DNA of 64,000 bases from Pyrus communis (Eukaryota; Streptophyta; Magnoliopsida; Rosales; Rosaceae), in assembly GCF_963583255.1 (NCBI RefSeq), contig NC_084805.1, positions 6,312,327 to 6,376,326 of the forward strand, in the 5' to 3' direction. This document shows, piece after piece, positions 10,357-23,050 of the stretch (within the stretch, counting starts at the first letter, position 1; the number at the start of each line of letters is the position of its first letter). Made by a program: the position numbers and the translations under genes. The notes under the pieces are model-generated. The model worked only from the letters and a program-made list of their open reading frames with translations, did no database searches and was not told the origin of the DNA.

Positions 10357-13325
10357 GGTGAAATATGGGGAATCTCTGTTTATGTTTCCTTTTTTCTTCT
10401 CTTTGGGGGATTGTGGGGTGTTTCTATATGTATTAGGACATTGCTATATCAAGCATGCAATGTAAATCTACTGTAGTTCTGTTCATATTTCACTCTAATT
10501 ATTCTCCGTTTTTAGCAGAAGCAATTATGCCACTGATTTAGTAATTTTGTCAATAATTACTTTTAAAACAACAATTTTCTCTGGTCATGTTTCGTGGCTA
10601 GGATTTGGATTCGACAACTCAATATGGTCAGGTATATTGAAGGAAGAATTAAAAGTCAACCTCCGAATTTTGTCCAAGGCGGAACTTGGGTAAAAGATGG
10701 ATTAGTCATGAATGAAACCTTTCCCTTCCAATTCCCATATAAAATGGTGAGATTTCACTCTCACTAACTAAATATCCAATCTTCAACTTGGACAAAATTT
10801 TGAGGTAAAAGTCGGCCTTCATTTCTTACTTCGACATACCTTAAATCTAGTAAATTAACTAATATGATCTAAGTTTAGACACCAAATATGACATATGGGC
10901 AGTAAAATAGATAATGTAAGCATACATCTCACTCATATCAAAACTCGCCTCTTGCTTTAGTTCTCCATTTTTACCAAAACCAAAAGTTGTCCAAGTGGCA
11001 TGACTTCCAAGCATGTGCCAATAGGCCAAAACCAAATAGGTAATTCCAATTTTAAGAGAATAAAATTGCAGATAATTAGAGAATTTTCCAGAGGTGTTTG
11101 GTATGGCATCATTGCAAAGAATGTATTCCAAATTCTATTCTGACACATCATTATGAATCAATTCCAAATTTTCTTGTTTTGGGGGGGGATGGATTGGATA
11201 AGTTAGGAGCATAAAGTCTAATGAGTTTTTCCTATAAAACTGAAACAAATAGAGCGAACTGTAAAGCACTTCCTAACACAAACCAGAGTAAGAGGGACAT
11301 CCACCTATACAAAGCACTAACTAAAAAAATCTTTGCCTTTTCAATAGCACTAACTATATTAACTTTTGGTAACCCCACTAAACTATAGCCTTATTGGATT
11401 ACCAATATGTTAAACATAATTCACAAGAGAGTGCTAGATGTTACTTGTATTTTATTAAGAGCAAAATTTTGTTTTGTAAAATTATTTACTATTTTTAACA
11501 TTTTTGATGTGATATAAGATTAAATAGTCTTTTTACTCTTTTTATGTTGATAAAGGGGGTTCTTTAATATATAGTTTAGATAATTTACAAAAATTAAAAT
11601 TAAACCTCTCTCTCTTCCCACTCTCATGTTTTCTCTCTCACTTTCTTCCTCTCCCCTTCAATTAAAAAACAAAAATAAAAAATTTTACGCACTTTGTATG
11701 TGGGCATATACTAGTATATAATAGAATTGGTAGACTTACTATTAGTGCTTGGTACAACTACAAGCTAGGGAGTTTTCTTTTTTTTTTTTTTGTGTCGGAA
11801 ACACGGTCCAGTATACCAACTATCATAATATAAGTGGTTTGAAATTTTCATTTTCAAATATTCAACCACTTGTATAATGACACTTGATATACTGAGTTAT
11901 GTTCTAAGTACACTTAAAAATCTATCCAAGCTAAGAGTTAGAGAAAAGATCTTCAAGGATGTTCTTGCCACATAGCAATGTCAAAAGTACTTATCCAATC
12001 AAAGGTGGCGTGTGTATAACTAATTAGGAGTCAATATGGCCTGCACAGGTTGAGAAAAGATCTTCAAGATCTGTTTTTCCAATTGGGGTAGCGAAAGAAA
12101 GCATGAGAAACCAATCACAATGCCACTCAATAGCTACAAAGGTACGTTTAATAACTATTTTGTTTTTCATTTTTCAAAAACAAATTAACTCTGAATTTCA
12201 ATACTGAAAGCTACTGTTTTGGGGACTGTTTGATAACTATTTTCGCTCATAGTTTTCAGCTTTTTTGAAAACTAAAAAACTTGTTTGGTAATATTTTAAA
12301 AAACATGACCAAAATGATCCTTCTGAATGCCAAATATTTGAGAGGAATAAAAAGATCAGCAATCTATCAACCAAAGAAAATTGATGGTATGTTTCATAGA
12401 CTCAAACCAAGAATCAAGCAGCAAAGAATTGAGGAGACCAACCAAATGCCAATACAGCACACGATTGTAAAACTCTTTCACATTTTCTTTACCAAAACTT
12501 AGAACTTAGTAGCCGAAGCCGCTTGTTCAAGAAAAACTGAAGATGGAAGTGATTCTCTGCACGGTTGGTCCTGAACTCGTCTCTATCAAAACCTCCCTTG
12601 CATCATCAGCTTAAACAGCATCTCTGGACCATATCCTGTACGGTTAGCCATCAATGCAATCCGCATAAATGATTCCTCTGTCTACTCCAATCATAATCGA
12701 CTCATTCAGCAAAAGCAAGTCATTGAAGTGTATAATTGCCCCAAACTATAGTAAATTGTAAAAACTAAGCAATAGAACTGTCTAGGTATGCATAGAACGG
12801 GGACACGACACACGATTCTTCCAGAGCTTCAGGTACCATCTTTCTTGCCGGCCTGACAATCACAAGGAACATTGTCAATGACATATGCACGGAGATGACC
12901 TATTTTCTTTGTAGTTTCAGTGTTTGGTTGCTAAGCATTAGAGACATTCCTTCCAGAATTTTGGAAAAGCAACAGAACCACGACTAGCAGATTAGTTTCC
13001 AATTACTCAATTGAAGCAAGAGAAGTTGACACAGTCACTCTCATCCCCCATTGTAGAGGCCATACTCAAGAAACTAGGGCCGCTAATCGATCCCTTTGTT
13101 TACCTACTTTTAAAACTAAAAAAGAAACCAACATTACAAGTTGGATACATACCTATGCGACATTCATAATCTATAAACTCCACAATCAGCCATCTTTGTG
13201 GATTCTCAAATATGGACAATGCATTCTTTATCCTCGTCAAGCAAATGCTAACCATCAGTTGGACAATCATATTCCCATGCTTTGTATACCATACTCTTGT
13301 TTCCGGAGTTGCATGACTTGTCTAT
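10357..13325. other. Intergenic, no gene recognised
   Basis: AT-rich flank shared by the DUF761 gene (3' end) and the PCH1-like gene (3' end), which converge here. Two short phrases around 12140-12290 ('ttaataactattttg' and 'tttgataactattttc') look like remnants of a small transposon. Frames of 70-90 codons on the minus strand at 10.9-11.1 kb have no recognisable domain. Confidence 0.45.
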
Positions 13326-15855
13326 TTAAAATCCCTTGGTATTCCAAACTACAAAAGACCCCTTGTTTGCAAACTCACATGGATGGAAACCACTCATAGC
13401 CTTTCCCATGAGTGCCATAGCAGCGATGCTTGGAAACTGCTTCTTTCGAAACTCATCTACTGTTGGCTTCAAACATTGCGATTGAAAAGCAACCACTGCT
13501 TCAGACTTCTTTTGGGATGCTACTTTAGACCACCTCTGAATCCAAGGATGAGAGAGCGTTATATTTCGACCTTTCCCGGTGGAGTCAATGGGAGATGACT
13601 CATGATTCCTTAATACCATTGCAGTTTGATCTGGCACCATCTGTTCTTTACCAAGAAATCTGCCGGTGGCAGGTTGTGAACTAGTCATACTGCACTTTAT
13701 AGTTGTGTTAGAAGATTTCTTGACTTTTTCACATGAAGAGGCTTCTCCCATTTTTGAGCTTTTTGTACCATAAACAGGCTGAGAAGCCGTCAACTTGAGC
13801 CGTTTAACCCACCTGCTGCTTGGTTCTGGTCCCTGAGATCCTTCTGGACATGCACTGGATTTTGAATTTGTGGGATGCTCAGCATGGGAAAGGAGATGTT
13901 CGACATCCAAACTCTGGGTTCTTGAAGTGCTCGTCTCCCTTTCTTCTGCTGAATCAGGAAGCTCTTGATTTATGTCAGGTAATTTTGTGTATGGAAGTCT
14001 AGCTCCGTTCTCTTCTCTACCTGAAGCGATGGCTGATCGAGATTTTGGTGACTTCTTGCCACTCTCAACATGCTGCAAAATTCAAAAATCAGAATGGCAA
14101 TTTATTGCTATGCTAAGTATATTATTAAATTCAGTTAAACATAGTGTGATCCTTTAAAAGCCAGTTTCCTGGGAACGCAACATAAAAGGTGTTTTGGATG
14201 AACAAATATTGATTCCAAAACTATGTTACTTAACCAATATTCCCAAAAGCAGAATTATATAAGTTACCTTATCTGATGCGGATACCTCCACACCTGATAC
14301 AAGAAGCAAAACCCATTATTAACCGAAAGACATGATGAAACAACAATACACTGAAAACTTATAATATTTTTATACTATATGAACTTAGTGATAATTACTT
14401 TTTAAAACACAAGTTAATCCAAGCATGATGCTGTAAAAGCTAAATAGCCTGCACATTTAAGATGGTATAAATATTGTTCAACAAAGTTGCGATTCCTGAA
14501 ATAGTACCAGAAAGAAGGTTATCCTGGAAAGCATCCATGTCCATAATATCTGTTTCAGATGATGATTCGAGTGCTTGAGCCTTGAGAACTCTTACATCTT
14601 CCCCTCCATCGGTATCTGTAGAGCTCCTGTAAGGTAGCAGCTTCAATCTAGGTTGAGCAGGGAGACCATACTCCGTGGAAAAACCAAAAAGATCACTGAA
14701 AGCTTTTCCTTTCAATTTTGTTGATACAGTTGACTGTCCAAACATTTGACCTACTTCAGGCAAGTTAACACCAGTCTTTTTCGTGATCTGAAAATGGTGA
14801 GCTGTCTTTGAAAACATTGGAGGACCCCTAGATAATTCTTCATCAGCGTTGACAGTGGAGCATATTCTCATAGTCTCTATGTTATGCACAGAACGCTGCA
14901 GGCTTGGCAGAGATCCGGATCCGTGAAATACTTTTTCCGGCCTGGTCACCTCTGTGGGGCTGGCGTGGCTTGAAAGCAATCCAATACCAGACTGATTTTG
15001 CATTTCTAGGAAATTCTTACCGAAATAATTCGGTTGCTGCATACTGCTTGTGGAGGGGTCGTGCCGTAACAAAACCATATCATTCTGCCTTGGCAATGAA
15101 CCCCCTGATCTTTGAGAGACAACATTGTTATGGAAGTTATTCTCATGGGCCAACAACGTGGAAATTGCGTGATTACAAGTGTTTGTGGCATGTTGTCGAG
15201 GTGCTACAAGGGAGTTGGATAGATTAATTTCCTCTTCACTACACAGGAAAGATGACAAAGAAGTCCACTCACCTTTAGATTGATGCGGCACAATTTTGGA
15301 ATCTGATCTCAATGATTCATCCCGAAAAGATTTGGAATCAGCTAGGCTATTGTTCTCAAGAAAATTATGATATTTCACCTGTCGCTCTGGAGGTGGTGGG
15401 GCGGCTTCCAGAGCCCATGCATCAGTAGGAATCCAGACAGGCATTGCCGGTGGGCTATTCTCACCAAGTAATCCCCCATGGAAAGTAGAATTGTCCTGAT
15501 TCAGTTGAGCCACACTAGTCTTTGGAGGAAGATTGAACATTGGAAAGGACTGGCCTTCCCATATCTCCTTCCTTGTTTTCTTTGAACTCTCTGTCAAACC
15601 GAGGCCCTCATCGATATTTCTTACTCTTTTCGGTTCAGTTACTTCTCCGAACCCTCTAAACAAGGAGTGTTTCTTAACACCATGATTGCGTTGTTGGGCC
15701 TCCTCATGACGAATCGATACATGGCCACATGCTTTGGTTTCTGACTTACAACTTGTGCACCTCCAATTAGCCATCCAGACAGATTCATAAGGATGTGAAG
15801 CTAGCTCACTAGTTCCTTCACTACCATGATAAGATCGCACAACCGGATCAGACAT
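13326..15855 (-). CDS. PCH1: PCH1-like protein (phytochrome B photobody stabiliser)
   Basis: Three coding exons on the minus strand: 15855-14508, a 26-nt microexon 14293-14268, and 14072-13326. All junctions are GT-AG and the phases match (1, then 0), giving 706 residues. The N-terminus MSDPVVRSYHGSEGTSELAS and ESVWMANWR, the central SHPWIQRW and the C-terminal FPSIAAMALMGKAMSGFHPC then EFANKGSFVVWNTKGF resemble the PCH1/PCHL family (Arabidopsis At2g16365 locus). That family binds active phytochrome B and prolongs photobodies, repressing hypocotyl growth at night. There is no catalytic domain; the protein is polar and probably disordered, in keeping with a nuclear scaffold. The family is known from memory only and the choice between PCH1 and PCHL is not made. 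A 5'-UTR intron precedes the start. Confidence 0.75.
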
Positions 15856-16294
15856 GATAAGTAGACTTATAAACTCTACCTAATTTCGAAAATATCAAGT
15901 TGATCTCATTCGCATATCAGAAATCACCTAAACAGCCAAGACACCCCTGCAACTCATCAGAGTCCATATTTTCATACGTTATATCAAAATTAATCAAATT
16001 CTAAGCCTTGAAAATCCAATACGTATATAAAGGTTTCAAATTTATGCTGAGAAAATTCACATTCTTTTTCCCAGATTATAACTGTGGGGGGGAAAAGAAT
16101 AAAAACAAACACTTCTGCGTATTGTTCTTGTTGCTAAAGACACCCACTTTTCAATTTTTGTTAATGCAGGCACCTAAAATTCCAGCATTTTTTCACACAA
16201 TAATTGCAACCAAGTATATAATTTCATCATCTATAAATTAAAAGTTAAAAAAAAAAAAAATGAGATTAAAAGAGAGAATTGAAGCTAAAGTTAC

Positions 16295-16399
16295 CTCCAA
16301 AGGTGAAGATCCACAGGTGAAGATGGTAACCAAGGCTGCCAGATATGAGAGAGTGAGAAAGAGAGGTAGCAATTAACCCAAAAGAGAAAAGCTTTTATA
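16295..16399 (-). promoter_or_regulatory. TATA box and non-coding first exon of the PCH1-like gene
   Basis: The minus strand has TATAAAAG at 16399-16392, then a CT-rich leader, and a splice donor GGAG|GTAACTT at 16295/16294. No ATG-led frame joins from this exon, so it is read as a 5'-UTR exon followed by an intron of about 400 bp that ends near 15880 before the ATG at 15855. The exact acceptor is uncertain (two AG candidates at about 15938 and 15880). Confidence 0.6.
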
Positions 16400-16499
16400 G
16401 AGGAGGAGAAGGAGAGGAAGAGGAAGGAGCATCTGAAAGCCGAGGCTTGACAGTGTTTGCTCAGCCATATAGCCACAGCCACAATATGTGAGCTCCGGC

Positions 16500-17810
16500 G
16501 GGGGAGGGACCCAATTCACCTGCGCTTTTTCTATTGGTTCCTTCTCTTTTCATACTTTTTCTTTTGTTTATTCGTTCAATTATTTGATAATATTGCATAT
16601 ATCTGTTCATAAAAGTATGTACGTGAATCATTTTATTTGGAAATTAGGATAAAACGGGACCCATTTATTTTTTGTTGTTTTTTTAACATCGTAGGATGTA
16701 ATAAACGGGTTTGTAACGCACAACAAATATGAGTTTATGGTTAATTTGGATTTAATAATTGACACAACTGTTAACTTGTAATGGCATTCAACTTGGCAAT
16801 TATTTCTCTTCTTGCGATACTTACTAAATTAGAAGATATAAATAGGGGATTTTGGAAAATTTTGAAGCAAATTGACGAATTTACATGAACTTTCACGAAG
16901 CATTAATAAATAATTTCAGAGTTAAGGGAAAAGATTTAACATAATGTGTTATCGTGTTTTGAAAGTTACGACACTTCATATAACACATAGATCAAGAAGC
17001 CTCAAGAAGTAGTTTTCGATTTGCCTAATTTTTGAACACGATCAATTAAAAAAGCGAATATAAAAGATTAATCATTCGCATCATTAATGAATAATTCAAT
17101 GTGGGCCTTATAAAGGATCAATTAAACCTCTCTTTGTCTAAAATGAAATCACAATACATGATTACCTATGAAACATGATATTCCATTTGAGTTTAAGTAA
17201 GTTAACAAGAGTAAAGATAGTGTTCTTATCTCTCTACATTCTAGTTTAAATCTCTTTTTCTGTAATGTAGATAGCAATCACTTGTATAAAGAAAAACAAA
17301 ATACATAATTCTTGTTAGTAAATACCAGAGTAACACGTAGGTAAATCAAACGCATTGTTCCTATTGGTTGAAGACGCGTACAAACCACAGTGTCCTTCCA
17401 AAAAAAAAACCACAGTGAGTGATAAGCGTGAAGATCTTTGTCCAAAAGAAAAGATAAGCATGAAGACGCGTGCAAACAAAGCATTGAAAATGAAAGATGG
17501 CAGGCTGAGGCTCGGCTCGTTTTTCCAGACATTTCAGAGCGGAGCCAAGAAGCAAGCAGAGCAGAGATATGGTATGGACCAACAAAGTAAAATAAATAGA
17601 TAAAATAAAAAACCAAATTAATAGTATCCTAGTATTTGTTGGAGAGTTTGGTTGCCACGAATCTTGTTCACCCACCAAACATCATTGGTTGGGCCACATT
17701 TTATCCACATCATGTCATTGGGAGGTCCATTTGTCTATTGGACATTAGCGATCGTATAAATAAGGATAAGCTGTCATTTAACTTCTAAAATTATTACTTT
17801 AACTAAAATA
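16500..17810. other. Intergenic, no gene recognised
   Basis: Upstream region of the PCH1-like gene. AT-rich; contains a short direct repeat 'gaagacgcgt' at about 17369 and 17462. Nothing else supportable. Confidence 0.45.
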
Positions 17811-18106
17811 AGTAATGATATTCATACTATGTTTTTATACCATATTTTTATACCAACTTAGTTGGTATCTGATGTGGACTGCCACATTATTTGAAAATTT
17901 TGCAAAACCCAAGAAAAGGAAGGAGAAAGACTCCTCGTATACCACGATCATCATTTAATTAACTAGTTTTTCTTAATTATTAGTTTATTAAATAATGAAC
18001 AAAATTTAAAAATCTGATTAATTCAAATGATGTGGCTGTCCACATCAAATGCCACCTAAGGTGGTATGAAAATGTAGTACAAAAACATAGTATGAATAAC
18101 ATTACT
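17811..18106. mobile_element. MITE with about 80-bp inverted arms
   Basis: The left end AGTAATGATATTCATACTAT and the right end (reverse complement AGTAATGTTATTCATACTAT) pair over roughly 80 bp with few mismatches, leaving about 130 bp of AT-rich loop. No coding content. The fold-back shape and 296-bp size are those of a miniature inverted-repeat element. I find no clear target duplication, so the superfamily is left open. Confidence 0.75.
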
Positions 18107-18141
18107 CAATTAAAATTGACTTTTTTGAATTACTTTTTCGA

Positions 18142-18292
18142 AACTTTAACGAAAAGTTCATGGTACTGTTCACTTTAACGAAAAATCACATTTTTACACT
18201 AAAAAGTCAATCCTGGTACTATTCACTTTACCCTCTATTTGTCATTATCGTTAAAACTCAAAGTTTTCAAGCCATTTTCATTAGTTTTCCTT
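18142..18292. repeat. TTTAACGAAAA repeat family, copy 1
   Basis: About 150 bp starting CTTTAACGAAAA and ending CATTAGTTTTCC, with internal phrases 'actattcacttta' and 'gttaaaactcaaagtttt'. Related copies lie at 47205-47330 and 50836-50985. The ends are imperfect inverted repeats of each other (TTTAACGAAAA against TTTTCGTTA in copy 3), which suggests a small DNA transposon. Confidence 0.65.
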
Positions 18293-18293
18293 T

Positions 18294-18717
18294 ATTTTTT
18301 TGGTAAATTAACCCCCTGAACTATTTAAAATAAGCCAATTGATCCCTTGTCGGTAGATTCCATCCACTATTTTGTCAAATTCAAAGGAAAATTATTTTTT
18401 CATTCATCAATTCTTACTTGTCAACTATAATCAACAATGTAATTATGACATGTGAAAACAAAATAATATGTAATGACAATGTGAGATAGTCTGTTGTGTA
18501 AACGTTTGGTTTTTTATGTTTCTTCATTAGGCTATATATTTTGAATTATTTTGTGTCCATGTGTCAAAATTTTAGTGATAGTTATAGCTGACAAGTAACA
18601 ATTAATGATGAAATGACTAATTTGCCCTTGAATTTGAAGGAATTGATTCCAAAATCTAACGGAAAAGGGTTAATTGACTGATTTTAAATAGTTCAGGAGG
18701 TTAATTTACCAAAAAAA
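18294..18717. mobile_element. MITE with about 60-bp terminal inverted repeats
   Basis: The left arm TTTTTTTGGTAAATTAACCC then CTGAACTATTTAAAAT is repeated in inverted form at the right end (18660-18717). About 300 bp of AT-rich DNA lies between. No coding sequence. It follows copy 1 of the TTTAACGAAAA family with almost no gap, so the two may be nested or adjacent insertions. Confidence 0.7.
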
Positions 18718-18966
18718 TAGTTTAGGGGTCAATTTCAATTGGGATGATAGTTCAGATGGTCAAACATCAATTTACCCTATAAATAATACATCATCTCTCT
18801 ATCTCTTTTTTGTTTGCTTTTAGGACTAAATTAGACCTAGCAATTTCTTACACGATCCGTTAATACAACACGTGACACGAAAATAACGGGTTTCGGTTTA
18901 ACACAAAAACTAATCGAGTCGTTATCAAGTCACACGATAACAATCGTTAATAACGGGTCCTTAAAA

Positions 18967-19130
18967 GTAGGGATGGGTTCAGTTCAAAACAGTTCGGTTT
19001 TTTTGCAAAAAACCAAAATTGAACTGAAATTTTGGTTTGGTTCTGTTCGGTTCGGTTCATTTTTTTCGGTTTGGTTTTTTCCATTTTGATTTCAATTTGG
19101 TTTTAGTTTTTTTTTTTTTTTCAAAAAATG
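18967..19130. repeat. CGGTTCGG-rich low-complexity tract
   Basis: Starts TAGGGATGGGTTCAGTTC and runs through repeated GGTTCGGTTC and TTTTGGTTTGGTT phrases, then poly-T. Such subterminal tracts are common at the ends of hAT-type elements, and hAT transposase remains lie just to the right (19.6-20.7 kb, minus strand). It may be the 3' end of that element. Confidence 0.45.
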
Positions 19131-19621
19131 AAAAAAAAAATTGAAATATGAAATTTTAACATCTCCAACACAATCATAAGCATTCCAACTAGAATTAAAG
19201 ACAATGAAAATAAACATTTAAAGTTCAACTAGAATCATCAATCAAGTGTTCCAAAGTCCAAACTTAAAATAAACATCAAAATTTAAGTCTTCAAAAAGTC
19301 CAAATTTAAAATAAACATTGCATTTCAAGTTTTCCACACCTAAAATAAACATAACAAAGTCCAAACTTTAAAGAAATATTCCACTTAACTAAAATCATAA
19401 AGTCAAATAAACCTTCAAGGTTTCATGTCTTGCACACACTTCTTCTCTTCAAGTCCTTAAGCTCAACGCTTAGGCGGCCTAGGAGGCAACATAGCACATA
19501 ACTTTCACTTGCCATTTTTACATACAAATAAAAAAAGAAAGAACATGATGTAATGTAAGTATGCAACATAGCATCTAATTAAAATAGTCTAACAAAACCA
19601 ATTGCAATAAGTAAGATTACC

Positions 19622-20690
19622 TTTCTTAAAGCCGATTCCAACATTAAAAATGTGGAATTTCACCTAGTAGGAACATCCAAAATCAGAAGCCATTTTCTAT
19701 CTATTCTCACTTTCTCAACACACTTTTTAAAGCTCTCTAACCTTTGAGGGGAAGATCTTACATACCTAACCGCTTTACGAATGCTTTGTATAGCGGTATT
19801 CAACATCTTTATCCCATCATTCACAACCAAATTAAGGATATGAGCAAAACAACTCATGTACAAATATTTTCCATCATGCAAAAGTGCATTAAGAATCCCC
19901 CACCCACTTATTCGGTGCACCAAATCCCTTATACTGGAATCATTTGCAGAAACATTGTCAACCGTAATAGTTAACACCTTCTCTATGCCCCACTCCACCA
20001 AACACTCCTTCAAAAGTTGAGTAATAGATTCTCCTTTATAATTTGGAATGACACAAGAGTTCAAAAAAATCTTTTTATGTAACATCTAATTATCATCAAT
20101 AAAATGAGCAGTGAGAACCATGTAATTTTTTTGTTGAATAGAAGTCCTTGTATCCGTTGTTAGACACACCCTAAATGTCTTCAATTGACTTTTCAATTTC
20201 TCATTTTCAGAGTAAAACAATCCAAGTACATCTTTAGCTATTGTCTTACGACTAGGTACTCTCCACAAAAGACATGCATGCATGCAAAAATGACGAACAC
20301 CATCTCCCTCGACGAAAGAAAACGGTAACTTGTCTCTAATTATCATCTCAACACAAGCCTTAGTAACTTCCACTTGAGAAAAACCTATAGCTTCCAACTT
20401 ATCTTTTGTGCTAGCAAAGGTTAAGATCTTTTGCCTATTTGCGGCAAATATTTCCTTATTAGGACCGTAGCTTCTAGATCTTACTAAGTGATTTCTTATA
20501 CTAGTTGTACCATTTTATCCGTGTTGGTCATATACGGTTTGTTGCAATACTTGCACAAACCCTTAACTCGACCTCCCTCAATTATCTTATCAAAGTGCTC
20601 CCATATTGTAGACCTTTCATGATTTTTTAGTGAATCCAAGAGAACATCTTCTTTACGTACTTGATCACTTGAGCCACTTCTTTTGGAGTT
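19622..20690 (-). mobile_element. hAT transposase relic (BED zinc finger, RICESLEEPER type)
   Basis: Minus strand fragments in order: a BED-finger start IWEHFDKIIEGGRVKGLCKY and CNKPY (20.61-20.52 kb), then GTTSIRNHL after a one-base frameshift, then CVEMIIRDKLPFSFVEGDGV and RVCLTTDTRTS (20.40-20.09 kb), then LTITVDNVSAND, CFAHILNLVVNDGIK and LDVPTR (20.08-19.66 kb). These are the catalytic-domain motifs of plant hAT transposases. The conserved W after LDVPTR is now TGA, there are other stops, and the C-terminal dimerisation domain is absent. It cannot encode an active transposase. Confidence 0.85.
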
Positions 20691-21191
20691 GCGTCAGAGG
20701 AATTTATGGATCCACCATGAGTAAGAGGAGTTTGTTGAGGTGCCACCATGGAGAGTTGAGGCGGAGTCACTAACAATGTCCTAAAATAAGAGAGAGAATC
20801 ATTACAATTAATTATTAAATAAATTGAGACATAAGAACCATAGAGAAAGTATAGAGATGACAACTTACTTGCGATGGAGTAGAAGTAGATGAGTTTAGTT
20901 TTTCACGGGATCTATTTAATGATTTAGATCTCTTTTGGAGATGCTTTTAGCATCTAATGACAATTCAAATAAAAATATTTTTTTGGTGGTATTTGAATAT
21001 ACAAAGATTTTAAAGTGATTCAATAAAGGCTTTTAAGTGCTATTTTGACTAATGGTCCATTTGGAGGTGCTTCTTTATAAAGTATTTCTAGTAACAAACA
21101 CTGCAATTAGAAGCAGTACAAATGTTTAATAAAAATACTAGTGCTCCTTAAAAAACATTGAAGTATCTTCTAAAGAGAAATGCTAGCTACC

Positions 21192-22561
21192 TGATGGGTG
21201 CATATTTTCATATATTATTATCATATATTTCCTTTGGATTTTGTCTATATGAATGGGTTAAATGCACTAATTATATTGTTTTAATTTATAAGGATTCAAT
21301 ACTGGAGTTATGCAAAAAAGGAGTGGAAAACAAGCTTTTCGGATGTCTAGAGTAATTTCATTGGAGCAAGAGGCTAATTAACTGCACCAAGACAAATGCA
21401 TGAAACTGCAACGATTTTGGAGATCAAATGGACATGGAAATGCTATTCAATGGACTTTAGGAGAGAACTTAATTATTAATTATTATTATTTCCGTTATTT
21501 TTCATTTTCTTTACTAAAGACTTGAAAGTCCATTAGAACTAGGATTAGTGGTCATTTATTTGGCATTTTCTATTAACCTTTCCAATTCTTGCCGTGAGGT
21601 TATATTAAGGAGATCAATTCTCCTTGTGGAGAGTTAGAAAGCTACCAAACACAATTCATATCAAACCATATAAGGGATGCGGCAAAGAAGGGAAGAGGAA
21701 GAGAAGTTTATAGTTTTCTTTTCTTTGCTAGGGATACGATGTAGCCGGATCATGAATACTTAATTTCCTTGTGGCAGTGTTGTTATCATGTCTTTTTATC
21801 TTTATTGAGTATCATTTGCTAATCGTAATGCACTTAATTTTTATTTAGATGCTTGATCACATCTAAGTTTTAGTTATGTTGACTTAATAATGCAAGTTAG
21901 AGTAGATGCCATACATACTTAACTTGGGTTTAGCTTCTTGCAACTGATACCATAAACACCTATTTGTAGATGCCATGCAATTAGGGCTTGTGTGATTTTC
22001 CAACGATTTCCATGAAGCTTAATGGGTTCTCACTTGTTTAAATTCGTCTAGATGCCATAGAGGGTTGACATCTAAGGATACTTTTGATGCCACCAGATGC
22101 CATGGCCGTTGAATAATTTAGGGAAAATTGATCATCAATATTGGAGAACTACTTGAGCATAACATATTAAGGGAATTAAGTAGGATTGGTTACAGTGAAT
22201 TCGGATGCCCTAGGTCTACTTTCTTATGTTTTCAATTTATGATTTACATGCATTTTATTTCCAAGCTTTATTTTATTTCAGTTTAATTCAAAATATCAAA
22301 TATTTTCCATTAAAGCTTCTCAATTATAATTTGTTTCAATTTAGTAAGATAGACTTCAAAATCAATTCGATCTCTGTGGGACTATATCCGTGCTTATATG
22401 CTTGCTGTCATTTGATTCGTATACTTGCGAGCACAAAAATTTGAGACTTAATGAGCCTAATTTTGGTTATCTAATTTTCGCAACACTACCTTCCCCTGTT
22501 GAGAGCATTTTTGCGCACCAGGATTAACTCTAGGTATGCAATGTATGCTTACCACCCATCA
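21192..22561 (+). mobile_element. LTR-like unit, probably a solo LTR
   Basis: Starts TGATGGGTG (21192) and ends CACCCATCA (22553-22561), the TG...CA form with a 9-bp inverted end typical of long terminal repeats. Inside are phrases familiar from plant Gypsy LTR 3' ends ('caattcgatctctgtggg' followed by 'cttgcgagcac'). No coding domain, no primer-binding site and no second copy occur in the window. No 5-bp target duplication is evident (CTACC against TATAT), so old age or truncation is likely. Confidence 0.5.
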
Positions 22562-23050
22562 TATATCTTGTTATGTGTCTTTTAAAACAATCACCTCACC
22601 TTACTTACCTCACCGGGCTGGCAGCAGTAACCAATGGCGGAGTCATAAAAGGACCAAAATGGCCCTAGGCCTGCCTTAAAATTTTCTTCACAGAGAAAAA
22701 AGTAGAGTTATCCCTCTTATTTCCAAAGATTTTCAAGGATTAGGGCCCTAACCAAAGGGAGAGGAAGTAGGCAAGAAAGTTGGTTCTCTTAGCATTTTAA
22801 TCTTTTCCATTTGGTGCTGGTTGTTATTGACAAATTTGAATTATGCTCCTATCCACGTGGGATTTTCATGTTCTCTTTAGCCCGTTTATATTAGGCTATT
22901 TTCTTCGCCAATCAACACGGCCCCCGATTGGTCAAGACAAAATGATGAAATGGAGTGGAATTGAAAACTCAACACCACCGTCACCGAGCAAACAAACATG
23001 AGAATCAAACCAAAAATCTAGAGCAACAAAGTAGTGGCAAAAATTGATAG
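22562..23050. other. Spacer between LTR-type elements
   Basis: No gene. At about 22634 the phrase 'tggcggagtcataaaagg' resembles the start of the insertion in the PCBER pseudogene intron at 45491. Confidence 0.4.

Noticed and set aside
10859..11151. 90-codon minus-strand frame with hydrophobic segments
   Set aside because: No family resemblance, no splice context, and AT-rich DNA readily gives Leu/Tyr/Phe-rich frames.
14904..15227. 107-codon plus-strand frame opposite the PCH1-like gene
   Set aside because: Antisense to the large exon, with no recognisable protein content.
21192..22561. The 9-bp inverted ends as a DNA transposon TIR
   Set aside because: The TG...CA form, 1.37-kb length and LTR-like 3' wording fit an LTR better, and there is no target duplication to support a DNA transposon. 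The call stays tentative.
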